Of a DNA stretch of 64,000 bases, positions 11,789-23,011 are shown piece by piece; positions within the stretch are counted from its first letter, which is position 1; every line of letters begins with the position of its first letter. This DNA comes from Distichodus sexfasciatus (taxonomy: Eukaryota; Chordata; Actinopteri; Characiformes; Distichodontidae): assembly GCA_032718565.1 (NCBI GenBank), contig JAVGVS010000289.1, positions 496,210 to 560,209 of the forward strand, given 5' to 3'. A program made the position numbers and the translations under genes. The notes below the pieces were generated by a model that worked only from the letters and a program-made list of their open reading frames with translations, did not search any database and was not told the DNA's origin.

Positions 11789-13201
11789 TAGGGTTGAGTA
11801 CCGAGAGATACTGCTTTATTAATAGACTGTCTGTAGAGAATTTTTCATATTGAAACTGTTACAGATCTTATACACATTCAGTGTAAAAGACAATTCCAAG
11901 ATCATAACTGTAGGTTAATACTGCATCCTAACTGTCTCTCTCTTTCTACTTCTAGTTTAATGTCTATATTTAATACTCCATTTCTAGTTTAAAGTGTATA
12001 TTTTATATTCTATTTATACATGTGCCTTATTTGTTCTTTGTTGTTTGCACTGTGAAAGCTGGAGCCACGTCGTCTCGTCTCTCTGTCTACCTGTACAGTA
12101 TATAGCAGAGATGACAAAGTTTACTTTGACTTTGAGTTCTGTACTTTTAAAGTTACCAACCGAATGATGTAGGTAGCCCCGGGTATAGGTTCACCTCAAA
12201 TCAAATGGTGCCAAATTTCGGTACGTTCATGAGCTTGTCAGCAACGACATGCTGAGAGCTGAGCGGGACATATGAACACGTTTTAAATTAATTAACAGTT
12301 ATCTTACCGTTTCAACGCAATTTACATTTACAGCAGCAGTATGACAAAAATAGATATTTACTGCAGTAAAATCTCCATTTACTATTTAAGCTATGGTGTT
12401 AGTTTTGTTTACCATGACAACGGTTGCCAGGGGAGGAAAGCGCATGTGTGGAAATCTGAAAACATGGCGACAGGCCGAAATTGTTCGACTGTGTGACTGC
12501 ACGCTTCTAAAGATCCGCACAGACAGCGTGATATGCAAGATTTGCCACACAAAATGCAGCAATGAGGCTAGCAATACGTCAGACTTTTGGAAACATCTCA
12601 TTAAACATAAAATATATTTACAGGTGGATGAGTGTGTGGTGTTTGATTTTTCTCTGGCAGCGCTTATTTTTAATACAAATCCTATGTGCCTCAGCGTTCA
12701 GAGCTCTAACAAGTTACAGTGTTCACATGAAATAGGAAGGAACACAGAAGTGCCAGATGAAGCTTTTCATAACTTAGCAACAACACACCAAGCAACTTAG
12801 CACCAAGAAAGCGCTCTGGAAGTGAGGTTTTGACTGATCTCAGCGCAAAAAACTTGTTTGATGGGCACAGGCCCACTGGCAATTACCCCTGCAGCCAGCA
12901 ACGTCATCGAGGACGCCGTCAACAAAAATTTCACTGCAGCTTTAGGTAATTAGTGATCTATCTGCTTTAGTTATTGTTCTGGGATATTTTTCTAAAAACT
13001 GTAATAAATTTATATTGTAGTTGTAACATCAAAAAAGTTTGAAATTAGTATAGGGCTTATTAATTATTACTGTATTTTTTATGATGATACAAACCAGGTA
13101 TTACAGATTCAGAGCAAGGTACTGAAATGAAGTACCGTTGAGTATTGGTACTCAACATCAGGTACCGGTATCAGTTCAGATGTGAAAGGTACCCAACCCT
13201 A
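11789..13201 (+). mobile_element. hAT-type DNA transposon with BED-finger relic
   Basis: The ends are tagggttgagtacc (11789..11802) and its inverted partner ggtacccaacccta (13188..13201), with one mismatch in 14. The flanks atcaagat (11781..11788) and atcaagac (13202..13209) match at 7 of 8, the 8-bp duplication size expected of hAT elements. The 1413-bp interior contains a plus-strand ORF with a zinc-finger BED-like pattern but no transposase catalytic domain, so it is a non-autonomous or decayed copy. Confidence 0.85.
12393..12800 (+). pseudogene. BED-type zinc-finger fragment of hAT transposase
   Basis: A 135-residue ORF inside the hAT element. Residues about 44 to 76 read VICKICHTKCSNE followed by TSDFWKHLIKH, giving C-x2-C and H-x3-H, the metal ligands of a BED finger, the DNA-binding domain of hAT transposases. 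It ends at a stop with no following RNase-H-like domain. It is most likely a remnant rather than a working gene; there is no sign of splicing or of constraint that I can judge from one copy. Confidence 0.6.
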
Positions 13202-15237
13202 ATCAAGACATTTTGAAAATGAACATAAATAAATACACCAAGTTTAAGTGCTATGCTCAATGGCACAGTTTCACTGTTAAGGTAAGATACAGCCAAATTT
13301 GAACTCAACACCTCTTGGTTCATAGCCAATTATATTTTCGCTTGGCTTCCTCCACCCCTATCGAGTACAAGAATGGCATCCATCAAGAGTACAGCAGCAT
13401 GAAAAGACAACGAGCAAAATTTCAATAGTTCAAGAATCATTCTGCACTTGCTGTCTGCCCACCTTGCTGAATTAATGTTGTGGCAGATGTTCGGTGCAGA
13501 ATGAATTTCTAGTTCTCACATGCGGCGCTTACTGAAAGGTTAATGCTCCTATCGGGTTAATGACATAAAGTTCACCACTTCCAGCCCCTCCACGTTCCAG
13601 CTCTCCGTGCCGCTGCATATGTGCTGTCTGTTCTCTCCACATGCCCCCGCATTCTCCCCTCGCTCCTTCTGCTTCCATTCAGCGAAGAATGCGGATCAAG
13701 GCAAGGATGCGGATGCTGAGACAAAGTCATTAGGACGCCTCCCCGCAGCCCTGTGTCCCGCGAGCCAAAGTACGCACCGTAAAACTCTGTGCCCCCTTCG
13801 CCACCCTCTCCGCCACCCTCTCCGCCCACTCCAAAAATCTCTGTGCCACCGGCTCATGAAATTTAACGATCACCTCAGGATCGTCGCCCTCCCCGGAGCT
13901 TTTCCACTCCGCTTTGGCCCGCTGCTCACAGCCTAAATGAAGGTACTAAAACTCTCCTGGCCCCGGCCCCGGCCCTGCCCCGTTCTGTCCTCTGTAAAGC
14001 TCCTCTTTGTTTGAGATCTTTTCTATGTATGGAGAAAAGAGGGCGGAAAAAGAGTCTATTCTCCAGGGATCTCATCTGAGAGAAAGAGAGAGAGAGAGCA
14101 GGACGCCTCTAGCCTGCCAGCAGCGGGTGGGTCCTGATGGGACGGATCAAGTTGGAGTTCTGAGCTTAGTCTGCAGCCTATTAAAACTAATGCTGGTGCC
14201 CTGGCCCTTTTTAAAGTCGGCCCCAGTGGGGCGACAGCCTCCAAATCTGCTCTCCTCGAACATCGCAGGGAACCTTCTCATCTGTGTCCCGGTGTGAGAA
14301 AGTGAAAGAGAGAGAGTGAGGGAGAGGAGTAAACACCAATAGCAGTAGGGGTGGAGAGAATGGTGCAGTGGGGAGCATGTGTGCTGTTCCCGGGCTCTAC
14401 CCTCTTGATTCTTCACTTCTTCTTGTTGCAGTGGTTTACACGTGCTCACACTTGGGAGTCCAGTTTTGAATGATGGAGAATGAATGGGAAATGCGAAGTT
14501 TGCTAACAACTTCTGCAAACTCACCGGGTGTACAAAGCGGGGAGGTTGATCCCATAAATGTCTGCTCTGTTTTCTTGAGAGTCACAAATCACAGAGAGAA
14601 AGAGATAGAGAGAAGGAGAAAGAGAGGCGGCCGACGATCCGAGGCTTTATAACCGCTGGCGGTTATAATGAAGCGACACAAGCCAAGACGGACGTGGAGG
14701 AACACACACTTGCACTACAGGCCTGCTGTAGGTGGCCAGGCGCTCTAGTGTACACCACCAATAAGCTAGTCTATGGGACACACGGGTCGAAGCACACAGT
14801 GTCTACACAGCCAAGCCGGCGGCCGGCGCTACGGTGCAGCTAGCGCTAGGACACTAGGACAGCTAGTGCGGCCGGGGTACAATACCTTCATCAGTCCCAT
14901 CCCAATAGTCTGCAGTGGAGAAAGCACGCAGAGAACAAGAGGGCGAGGTGAGAGGCAGGAGACATGCACACATGCAGCTTTTGTTTTCAGAGACATGAGA
15001 GCATTCTGAAACGAGACGGCTCGGCCCCCAATGGGAGCATGGGGGGGCTATAAATGGAAAGTGAATTTTTTTTCAGGACGAGGAAGGATGACAGTAGTCA
15101 GTCGGCCTCTAAGTAAACAGTAGGGTGGAAAGAACTGCAGGCGAGAGACGTTCAGGCTGGTATAGACTTGGTTTGTGACACTTGTGTCATTTCCGAAGTG
15201 ACAGACACTCTCTCTCTCTTGCTTAGACGGTTGCAAA

Positions 15238-15300
15238 CACACACGTTCACACACGCACACACACACACCCACACACACATACACACACACACACTCATAC
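15238..15300. repeat. (CA)n microsatellite, imperfect
   Basis: CA-rich tract with several single-base interruptions. Confidence 0.85.
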
Positions 15301-16529
15301 AGAGACTTAACCCTGACAGAAAGACATGCTCATGCTTTAAAGAAGCCTTCTCTTAAAGACAGGCAAGACGTCAGGGGTGAGTTAAAGTGTGCCTGTTATC
15401 AGGTGAAGACATCTGTAGCTTTCATCTGCTGCTGCGCGAAGGAGACGCTTCATTACGTGAGCCCACTCACCTGTCTCTACCGTCTGCGGTGTGATCAAAC
15501 GTGGCTAATTCCTGCCTCAAACGAACATAAGAGTGAGGAAACGTGCCAGTGTTCCCCAGTTCCTCCCCGTCTGACCCAATATAGCTCTCATTCCCTCTCC
15601 TTCTCTTCTCTTTCCTTGCCTTTCAAATTCGCTTCTTAGCTCTGTCGGCTTGGAACCTGGCCCCTTTCCCGGCGTTAAAATCGCAATAATCAAACATATC
15701 CCCAACATCTCTCTTTCTAAATCCCCTTCTTTTAAAATCAATCTCTCTCTGCTCTCATTATCTAAGTCTTCTCCGCGTGCGTCAGATGTGCTTGCGTGGT
15801 GGGGTTTTTTAATGTATTATTCCTTTTATCCACAAGTTCTAAACTTCTAACTCTCTTTCAGTGAAAATCTTTGAAGGGCGCACTCTGCTTGCATGGCCCT
15901 GCAACAACTCCGAGGAAATACAGGAGGGAGGAAAGAAGATTCAAAGTGTTCGTTTCCATTTCTGATTTTACCCATCTCTAGGATTCAGTCAGAAATGGCA
16001 TACTGCTGAGATACTGTGGCAATGTTCAGCAGTGTAAAATCCTCTCTCATTTCACAGCCATGTATTACAGCATTAGGCTAACAACTAGTGCTTCATTAAA
16101 CTGGCTTCCGATCCCAGCTCTGGGGATCAAACACCAAAACCTGCTCGGATTTTACTTCTAGCTATTCAATTCACCCTACCAAGACACGCTATTTGATTTC
16201 ATCTTAATAACTAATGGGTCTAAGAACCTACAGTTCCAAAGACAGACACACAGCTGGCATAAGAATGAATGAAAGCATGAGGAGACATATGGTGCTTTTC
16301 CATAGGGATCCAGGCACCGTGCCATATCTAAACCGTAGTTCAATAGTACAGAAGTTGTGGCATTCTTGGTTTTCCACATTATAAGCCTTATTTCAGCAAC
16401 AGTGTTACTAACGCATTTGCAGAGTGACCACGACGAGTTTTGAGTTTTTTTTCTCTGCATTGTTTAGTCTTATGATCTGAACTGCTTAATCCCCATTATG
16501 GTCACAGGAACCGGAGTTTATTCCGGAAC

Positions 16530-16547
16530 TAGGGTTAGGGTTAGGGT
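16530..16547. repeat. Short (TAGGGT)3 telomere-like run
   Basis: Three exact TAGGGT units next to the left end of the hAT MITE at 16560. Too short to call an interstitial telomere with confidence. Confidence 0.7.
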
Positions 16548-16559
16548 ACCAGCAGTTAC

Positions 16560-17164
16560 TAGACATGGCACGATACCTCTTTTATATGTATGACATAATA
16601 CCTATATTGTAAATTTGGATATCTGCTGATACAAATTCCGATACAGTGTCTGAGTCCTTTTTAAACAGAAAACAGAAAATGCTTTAAATAACGTCTGAAT
16701 ACATAAGATTATTCTGTCGTGCTTAAGGAAATATTTGACTTAAATACTGTGTTCCCAACTAAAACAATGTAATAAGTACTCACCCATTTGTATATGCTAA
16801 ATTATTTATTATTAAAATAACATCATTACCGTCCCTAATCTCAAGGTGCTGAAACCATCAGGAACACAGAGATTGCGAGCGAGAGCTGGTGTTGTTGAGG
16901 AAATTAAACAGTATAATTGTGAGATTTGCTTTTGGGGGTGTAGTGTGTTGCATTGCTTGTTCTGCTCATCGTCATATGAATATGTACAAATTAGTGCTAA
17001 TAGTGGACAAAAAACCAGCTTTACCGCAGTGTCGCTTCCGATGCATAACGAATTATGCGTGCGCACATTTACAGATCGGCCCAATGCCACCGATACCTGA
17101 TCCAGCTATTTGAGTCGTTAACGGACTGATATTCGATCCACTTATCAGAAGGGTGTCATCTCTA
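16560..17164. mobile_element. hAT-type MITE
   Basis: The ends tagacatggcacgatacc (16560) and, inverted, tagagatgacaccc (ending 17164) resemble the common fish hAT end 'tagagatgcaccgata'. The flanks gcagttac (16552..16559) and gtcgttac (17165..17172) agree at 6 of 8, fitting an aged 8-bp duplication. No coding capacity is visible. Confidence 0.6.
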
Positions 17165-17494
17165 GTCGTTACTGGTTTGCATTTTCACTGTGAGTTTGTT
17201 TTAACTTATCAAACAGCAGTGACACCGTCAGCATAGTTGCGTAGCGCTTTTGGCCCTTTCCAAGCATCGACTCATGGCAAGGTGGGTATGGTTAGGGTAC
17301 GGTTTGCTTTATCTATAATAAAAAAAAAACAAACATTTTGTTGCAGTATGGCATGGTTCTGGCACCAGCTGAAACGTGTCAATCACTTAATTAGCGTTTA
17401 TTCACTGTAGGCCATGCGTGGGCCATGTAGGTGTCATGTGAGCACACATATACTGTAGCTTGATTCCTGTTTGTCTTATCAAGATGGAAAATGT

Positions 17495-17697
17495 ATATTT
17501 ACATTTTACAGCATTTAACAGACATTCTCATCCAGAGCAACTCCTATTTCCTAATTACAGGGACAGTCTCTCTGGACTAACTTGGGGTTAATGGCCTGGT
17601 CCAGGGATTCACAGGTGGTAGTGCCGGCAGGTGAATAAAGCTGGATTTCAACTTACAACTACTACCAGCTTTTTCACCACTAGGCTACTACCTCATA
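17495..17697 (-). mobile_element. tRNA-derived SINE, degenerate copy
   Basis: Same family as 56667..56868: 'ttacagcatttaacagacat' then tctcatccagagcaac at the left, tRNA-like end at the right. It is more diverged, with no clear duplication. Confidence 0.5.
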
Positions 17698-18193
17698 TGT
17701 GGAACAAATCTCCAGACATTTCCTACTTTCTCAAAATGTATTTTCCAGTCCTGTTTCCAACACAACCGACCCAGATGATGTAACGCATGACATCAGCTAA
17801 CGAGTTTAATCAGATGAATGTGAATCGGAAAACACAACAGAGCATAAGGGACACGGAATGCAAAATGGTGTTTGCTGGTGCATACACAGACAAATGTATA
17901 AGAGATCGGGTTTTATTTCATTACCATTTTATAATAAAAAGCTATTTTTAAGTGAAGTATTTTGTTAGGGGAAAATTCACAGTCAGCAACAAGTGCTGGA
18001 TGTAAACATGAGCGTGTTTATAACAAAATCATCTGATTTACACCCACACTTACACACGATCTCATCATTTTACAGTTGCTCAGTTAGGGCTGCATCAATA
18101 CTCTCCGTGTTCTAAATAAAAGAGGCAGGACAGCTTGTGTGTGTGTGAATGCTTCTATGTGTGTGTGTGTGTTTGTGCTTGTGTGATGCCTAC

Positions 18194-18379
18194 CGATGGT
18201 GCAGTGCTCTCCGTTCCATCCCTGCTGACATTCACATTTTCCGTCCTTGCAGGTTCCGTGTTTCACACACAGCGGGCTGCACACACGCTGGTCGCACGCC
18301 TCGCCCGTCCAGCCTTCCTCACAGCGGCATGAACCGCCCATACACACGCCATGAGTTCCGCAGTCCACTGAGCACACCT
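18194..18379 (-). CDS. tenm3: tenm3 exon I: EGF repeats 6 and 7
   Basis: The acceptor is cgtgcatgcag before AGGTGTG at 18379 and the donor is ACCATCG/gtaggc at 18194. It is 186 bp, phase 1 at both ends. EGF6 is CSVDCGTHGVCMGGSC then CEEGWTGEAC; EGF7 is CSPLCVKHGTCKDGKC then CQQGWNGEHC. Each has six cysteines. The exon ends TI-G at the point where teneurins can carry a short alternatively spliced insert (splice site A) between EGF7 and EGF8. The intron that follows is 10.5 kb. Confidence 0.97.
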
Positions 18380-18583
18380 CTGCATGCACGCAGACACAAT
18401 ACACAAATACACAACAAGTTCAGCTCTCGCACCCTACGCATAATTTAATGACCGTAATTACGGAACAGAAAAAGAACAGAACAGAAAAACGGGAACACAG
18501 ACTCCAGCTCCCTCATTTCACACACTTGAAAGACTAAACTTGAAAGGGTGTTAGTTTGATAGTGGGAACACGCTGGCACTGAC

Positions 18584-18784
18584 CCACAGAGCAGTCGGGG
18601 CCCATCCAGTTGGGGTCGCAGCTGCAGAGCCCCGTGTCGGGGATGAAAGCTCCGTGTCCGTGGCACTGGTCGGGGCACTGGGCCCTGGGCAGCTCGCAGT
18701 GCGCGCCGCCCCAGCCTGGCTTACAGTGGCACTCTCCGCTCACGCAGATGCCGTTATTCGAGCAGGTCGGGTCCAGGCAGTCCA
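18584..18784 (-). CDS. tenm3: tenm3 exon H: EGF repeats 4 and 5
   Basis: The acceptor is cctttttgcag before TGGACTG at 18784 and the donor is TCTGTGG/gtcagt at 18584. It is 201 bp, phase 1 at both ends. EGF4 (CLDPTCSNNGICVSGEC, CKPGWGGAHC) has six cysteines. EGF5 (CPDQCHGHGAFIPDTGLC, CDPNWMGPDC) has five, with Phe in place of the third Cys, giving the second unpaired cysteine that teneurins use for covalent dimerisation. Only 204 bp of intron separates it from the next exon. Confidence 0.97.
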
Positions 18785-20906
18785 CTGCAAAAAGGCACAA
18801 ATTGGAACACAGCCACTTCATTTGCTTTGTTCTTGATTTGCTGGGAAAAAAAAATCAACATTTTAGATTAATGCCAGAGCACTCTAAAGATTAAACTTGC
18901 TGCGCAGAGCTACTGCAAAAGGGTTCCGAAAATGTTAACTTAATAAAGGCACATTCCCTTTTTTTCAGTGTAGTGTAACGGTTAGAAAGTTGGCCCCATG
19001 ATCGGAAGTCCACCAGGTTCAAGTCCCGGACTGGTATGGTACTCATGAGCAAGGTACCGTCCCTACGCGCTGCTCCCTGGCCAAAAAAAGCTGACCACTG
19101 CCCCTTCGCAGATGGGTCAAATGCAAAGGTCACATTCCATTGAGGTGCACTGTGTGATGTGCTGTGGTGTGTTCACAAGTAATAACTCACTCCAAATATT
19201 GGGTGCGAAGAAATGAGGCTTGAAAATATTCTTACCTACAGAAGGGCGGGACAGAAAGTTTAGGGAACACAGTTCCGCCCTAGTGTGTAAGACAGACCTC
19301 GCTTGTGTGTATGTATGCCTGCATCTTGCCTTAATCTGGCATCGGTTGCCTTTTGTGGAGTGGTTCTGTGTCCTGGTGGGTTTTGTATCTGCTTATTTGT
19401 TATTAACCTGCCACACCTCGTCGTGACAGGCCTAGATGTTAAAAAATGAAGTATGGGAGGTCTGTGGCACCCACGTGATGATGATGGATCAACTTTCTAT
19501 ACGTTATCCAAATGTTAGGGAGGTATGGGGGCACGTACTTCAGCATTGTTGCAATATATTACAATTTCAGTGTGGCAACTTCTATCACTTAGTTGATAGC
19601 TGAGAGTTGGGATGACCCTCACCGTGAGTGATGCATTTTACAATGACACGCAAACAAATTTTAAAATGTGTTTTAATACATGCAGCAATGCAGTGTGCAG
19701 TAATTTCACACCTGAATATTCTTATGGTACATTATGTCCCAGGGGTAAATATATTCATGCACAATACATCTGGGCACAGGAGCGTGGGAAAACTTAATGC
19801 ACACGAGGAAGGCTTGGCCGGTGGGCCTTGGCTTAGTGAGTTTGTGACAGGGGTACAGCCACACACACACACTCTAACACACACACACACACACTTTCAT
19901 CCAAGCATGAAGAATCAATATCCCCCACACAGTAGATCTGCGAATGAGTGTCTCCTCTCTAATGCCCCTCATACTCATATCTCCCTCCTTCTCCACTTTT
20001 CCCCGACTTTTCAGCCCTCCCCCTCTTCACACGGTGGCCTGGAATGTTCCGGAGAAATTGACATTGACCGCCGGGCTGCTGAAGAAAGCAGGACGAAAGC
20101 CATTTGACAAATTAGCTGCCCTGCGCCCCGGTACGAGGACGTGTCTCTCAGCCGCCATGGCTGCCTCGACCTCCGCTTTGAGGCGCGAACTCTTTTAGCA
20201 AAGAGCCTTTCTGTTTATTCTACAAAAACGGCGCATCAGCAGTATCGATCTCTGCGTCACCGATGCTCCAGGCAAACTGTCTGAGCGGCTGGATGGTGAC
20301 GTGCATCAAATTGGAGGGAAGAGTGCTCAAAGTGAAAGAAAAGGTGAAAAGTGACATCCGTTTTCTGAAATCCCTCCTCCTTGTTTTTCTCGCTCAGATT
20401 TTCCCTCTTACCCTTTTTCACCTTCACATGTAGCCTTTTCTCACTCTCCTCCCTCTTGCCCTCTCTCCGAGCCAAAAACATACTCCTCCTCCTCTCTGGC
20501 TCCTCCACCAGTCTCTCACCTCGCCATCCCTCCCCACCGTCTCCGTCCCTTACTTGGCACAGTGGGGCTTGCTTTTACTTCTCTCTAAGGACTTGGCAAA
20601 ATGGCTCTAACACTTTCCTTCTGTCTCTCTCTCAGTCTATCACGTTTCTGCCTCGGAGAAGCCAAACTCCAGCAAGCGCCTCGCGCCTCGCTGAACTGGG
20701 ACTGTCTTTTCTCAAGAGCATGGATCGATACCATGGATTTTGATCAGTTAATCAAATCTCTGATGTGTCTTCGCCAAAGTCCTATACGCTGTGGTGCAGA
20801 AGCGAGGCCAGAGTTTTTACTGGTGTGGGCAGACGGTAGCTATGATCTCTACCAATGCTCTGCACCCACAACAGCACCCAAGAAACCAAATTAAACACAC
20901 ACAAAC
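18785..20906 (-). other. tenm3: tenm3 intron G-H
   Basis: Contains a SINE-like repeat at 18969..19192, a possible retroelement tail at about 19270..19435 and (CA)n at 19861..19893. 20020..20280 is repeat-poor and not explained. The interval 18380..18583 (intron H-I) is only 204 bp and holds nothing. Confidence 0.8.
18969..19192 (+). repeat. SINE-like repeat family S2, copy 1
   Basis: It starts gtgtagtgtaacggttagaa, then 'ccatgatcggaagtccacca' and 'ggttcaagtcccgg' (B-box-like), then 'actcatgagcaaggtaccgt' and 'gatgggtcaaatgcaaaggt'. Clear homology to 37720..37930 and, inverted, to 24200..24430, 23926..24100 and 50222..50375. Confidence 0.75.
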
Positions 20907-21101
20907 CTTCAACACAGTTTTCTCCTTTGTAGCCCAGTGAGCAGACACAGGTGCCCTCTGTGCACGTCCCGTGGCCGCCGCACTGAGGGTCGATGCACTG
21001 GTTGATGGGAACGTCACACTCAGGCCCCTTCCAACCACTGTAGCAGATGCAGGAACCTTTATCATACTGTCCATTACCACTGCACAGCACCGGGCAAGCC
21101 G
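20907..21101 (-). CDS. tenm3: tenm3 exon G: EGF repeats 2 and 3
   Basis: The acceptor is ctgtctgtctcag before CGGCTTG at 21101 and the donor is GTTGAAG/gtttgt at 20907. It is 195 bp, phase 1 at both ends. EGF2 reads CPVLCSGNGQYDKGSC, then CYSGWKGPEC, and has five cysteines, with Tyr where the third Cys is expected. EGF3 (CIDPQCGGHGTCTEGTC, then CSLGYKGENC) has six. The unpaired Cys of EGF2 is a known teneurin feature used in disulphide-linked homodimers. The donor is weaker than its neighbours (GTTTGT). The polypyrimidine tract upstream is almost entirely a (CT)n microsatellite, described separately. Confidence 0.97.
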
Positions 21102-21106
21102 CTGAG

Positions 21107-21129
21107 ACAGACAGAGAGAGAGAGAGAGA

Positions 21130-21190
<61 letters not shown>
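21107..21190. repeat. (GA)n microsatellite forming the polypyrimidine tract of exon G
   Basis: About 84 bp of GA on the plus strand with a few interruptions. In the tenm3 sense it is CT repeat ending in ctgtctgtctcag directly at the exon G acceptor (21102/21103). Confidence 0.95.
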
Positions 21191-21382
21191 GAGGTTCAAA
21201 TTCAGTTTAGGAGCATCCACAATAGTTGTGCATTTTCTGGTGAAGTTTTGTGTAGAAGCATTTACTGGACTGATGAACACTAGTAGCAATAAGACACATT
21301 TGGATCAACATTTCTACAACCTCTAATGAGTAAAATAATTATATGAATACACACAATTATCTGTCTGTCTTCTAAGTTCCAA

Positions 21383-21438
<56 letters not shown>
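21383..21438. repeat. (ATCT)n microsatellite
   Basis: Around 13 uninterrupted CTAT tetranucleotide units. Confidence 0.95.
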
Positions 21439-21440
<2 letters not shown>

Positions 21441-21516
21441 AATTCCAACAACTCAATGGACTTTTCCTATTTCTATGGGAGAGTCATTTAAAGAAGGGGA
21501 ACCTGTGCTTTTGAGT

Positions 21517-21519
21517 TGT

Positions 21520-21568
<49 letters not shown>

Positions 21569-21570
21569 TG
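21517..21570. repeat. (GT)n(GA)n compound microsatellite
   Basis: A GT tract runs directly into a GA tract. Confidence 0.95.
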
Positions 21571-22099
21571 TGTGTATGTGCGTGCGTGCTCATTAATGAG
21601 TAGTGATCGATGAGTGTGGGGATGTGAGAACAGATGCGCTCATTGCTTTTCCTCTTGTTTATAAGTCTGTAACCATAAAGAGTGAACCCCTTTTTTCTCA
21701 AACACTCCCTGATGACACACACATACACACACACACACGGCTCAGCAGTCCACCAGGCTGTTTACAAGTAGCTGTTGCTGAGCCGGTCGCCGCTGGCGAC
21801 ACACATTTGCAACAGACTTTAACGAACGCTGCGTGAAACAAGTCCCTCAGTCCCTTTTGACAACAGCTGACTGGGGTGGATTCTGCTCATGCCTGGAGCC
21901 CCAATCAGAGCAGTCCCCCCCGACTAGATTGCCTGTAACCCTCGCCACCGACCCCCCCATCTTTCCGCTGTGAATGACAGACGCAACTCTTTCTGTCCCT
22001 CACCGGTGCTACGTACAACCTTGTCCAGAAGATACCAGAGGCTCAAGGACACTCAAGAACATCTGGAGCTTACAGCTCACACTCACATGCTAATACACA

Positions 22100-22132
22100 C
22101 TCTCTCTCTCACACACACACACACACACAGAG
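22100..22132. repeat. (CT)n(CA)n compound microsatellite
   Basis: A CT tract followed by a CA tract. Confidence 0.9.
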
Positions 22133-22555
22133 AAAAGAGGAAAGTGTGTTAAAGAGGGCAAGAGAGGGGGGTCAAGGCTTAGTTGGGGTGGGGGGGGGCG
22201 ATGGCAGCCGGCTAACTTGAAGAAAACGGTAATGAACCAAAATGTAATCTAACAGTGAGGTAACTAAACTATTAATCACAAGCCTCCCAGGTGAACAATG
22301 CAAGATATTGGCTCGCATGAACCCACATCCATCATCCCAAAGCCTTAGAGATGCTTAATGGCCCCGAGCAGCCCCTACGCACGAGCGCACGCACACACAC
22401 TTACATTCACTCCAACACACGCTGAGAGACACAGTCCTGAAAAAGCACCTTACCTCCAATCTTCTTAAACACTTTAATGCGATGAAAACCAGTTTGGTGC
22501 CAGAGCTCTAGTTGGCAGAAACAGCATACTACAACAGTCTCATCTCATTCTCCCT

Positions 22556-22584
22556 TTCTCTCTCACACACACACACACACACAC
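22556..22584. repeat. (CT)n(CA)n compound microsatellite
   Basis: A short CT tract followed by CA units. Confidence 0.9.
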
Positions 22585-23011
22585 CTTCACACACTCCTCC
22601 AATGGGTGTACATCCTCCTGGGGCTTTGCAGGGCACTGCTACACACATGCCACAGCGGAATGGTGAAACTAACACCCATCTCTGCCGTGTACGCTGCTCA
22701 CCGTCCCCGAGGTGCTTCACTACAGGCAGCGTTTCAACAAGGTCTCCCACCGTCTCCATTACGCCCCCATTACCGACTCTCAGTTACAAAATGCTCTCGG
22801 CCGCTTCCCCCTTTACGGACCCGTGTTGCGGTGCCGCTGTAACTCCAACCTGCCACTCGCTCTCGCCACCTTTCCCTTGAATTCATTATCTCCGTCCCTA
22901 TATTTTTCCCTCCCTCTCTGACTGCTGCATGTAGTAAGGGAGTGTTTTCCTCGTCGGCCTGTGGGTGTCCGCTGGTGACAGAGGTCAGCGTGTAATTGGA
23001 GGGTCTCTTAC

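Larger units (their letters stand above)
7717..18193 (-). other. tenm3: tenm3 intron I-J (10.5 kb)
   Basis: Contains two hAT-like elements (11789..13201, 16560..17164), a SINE remnant (17495..17697), (CA)n at about 15238..15300, a short TAGGGT run at 16530..16547 and a repeat-poor AT/homeobox-motif block at 9690..9920. 13560..14000 is GC-richer but has no CpG-island-like promoter that I can argue for. This is where a teneurin splice-A micro-exon would lie. I searched by eye for one and did not recognise it. Confidence 0.8.
21102..23011 (-). other. tenm3: tenm3 intron F-G, microsatellite-dense
   Basis: About 1.9 kb with (GA)n at 21107..21190, (ATCT)n at 21383..21438, (GT)n(GA)n at 21517..21570, (CT)n(CA)n at 22100..22132, a G-run at 22190..22198 and (CT)n(CA)n at 22556..22584. 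No exon or ORF of note. Confidence 0.8.

Noticed and set aside
12393..12800. Domesticated ZBED-type gene
   Set aside because: It sits inside a transposon with inverted ends and target duplication, covers only the finger, and shows no splice structure.
13560..14000. CpG-island promoter in the 10.5-kb intron
   Set aside because: It is GC-richer than its surroundings but CpG is not clearly dense, and no start-site or first-exon pattern is visible.
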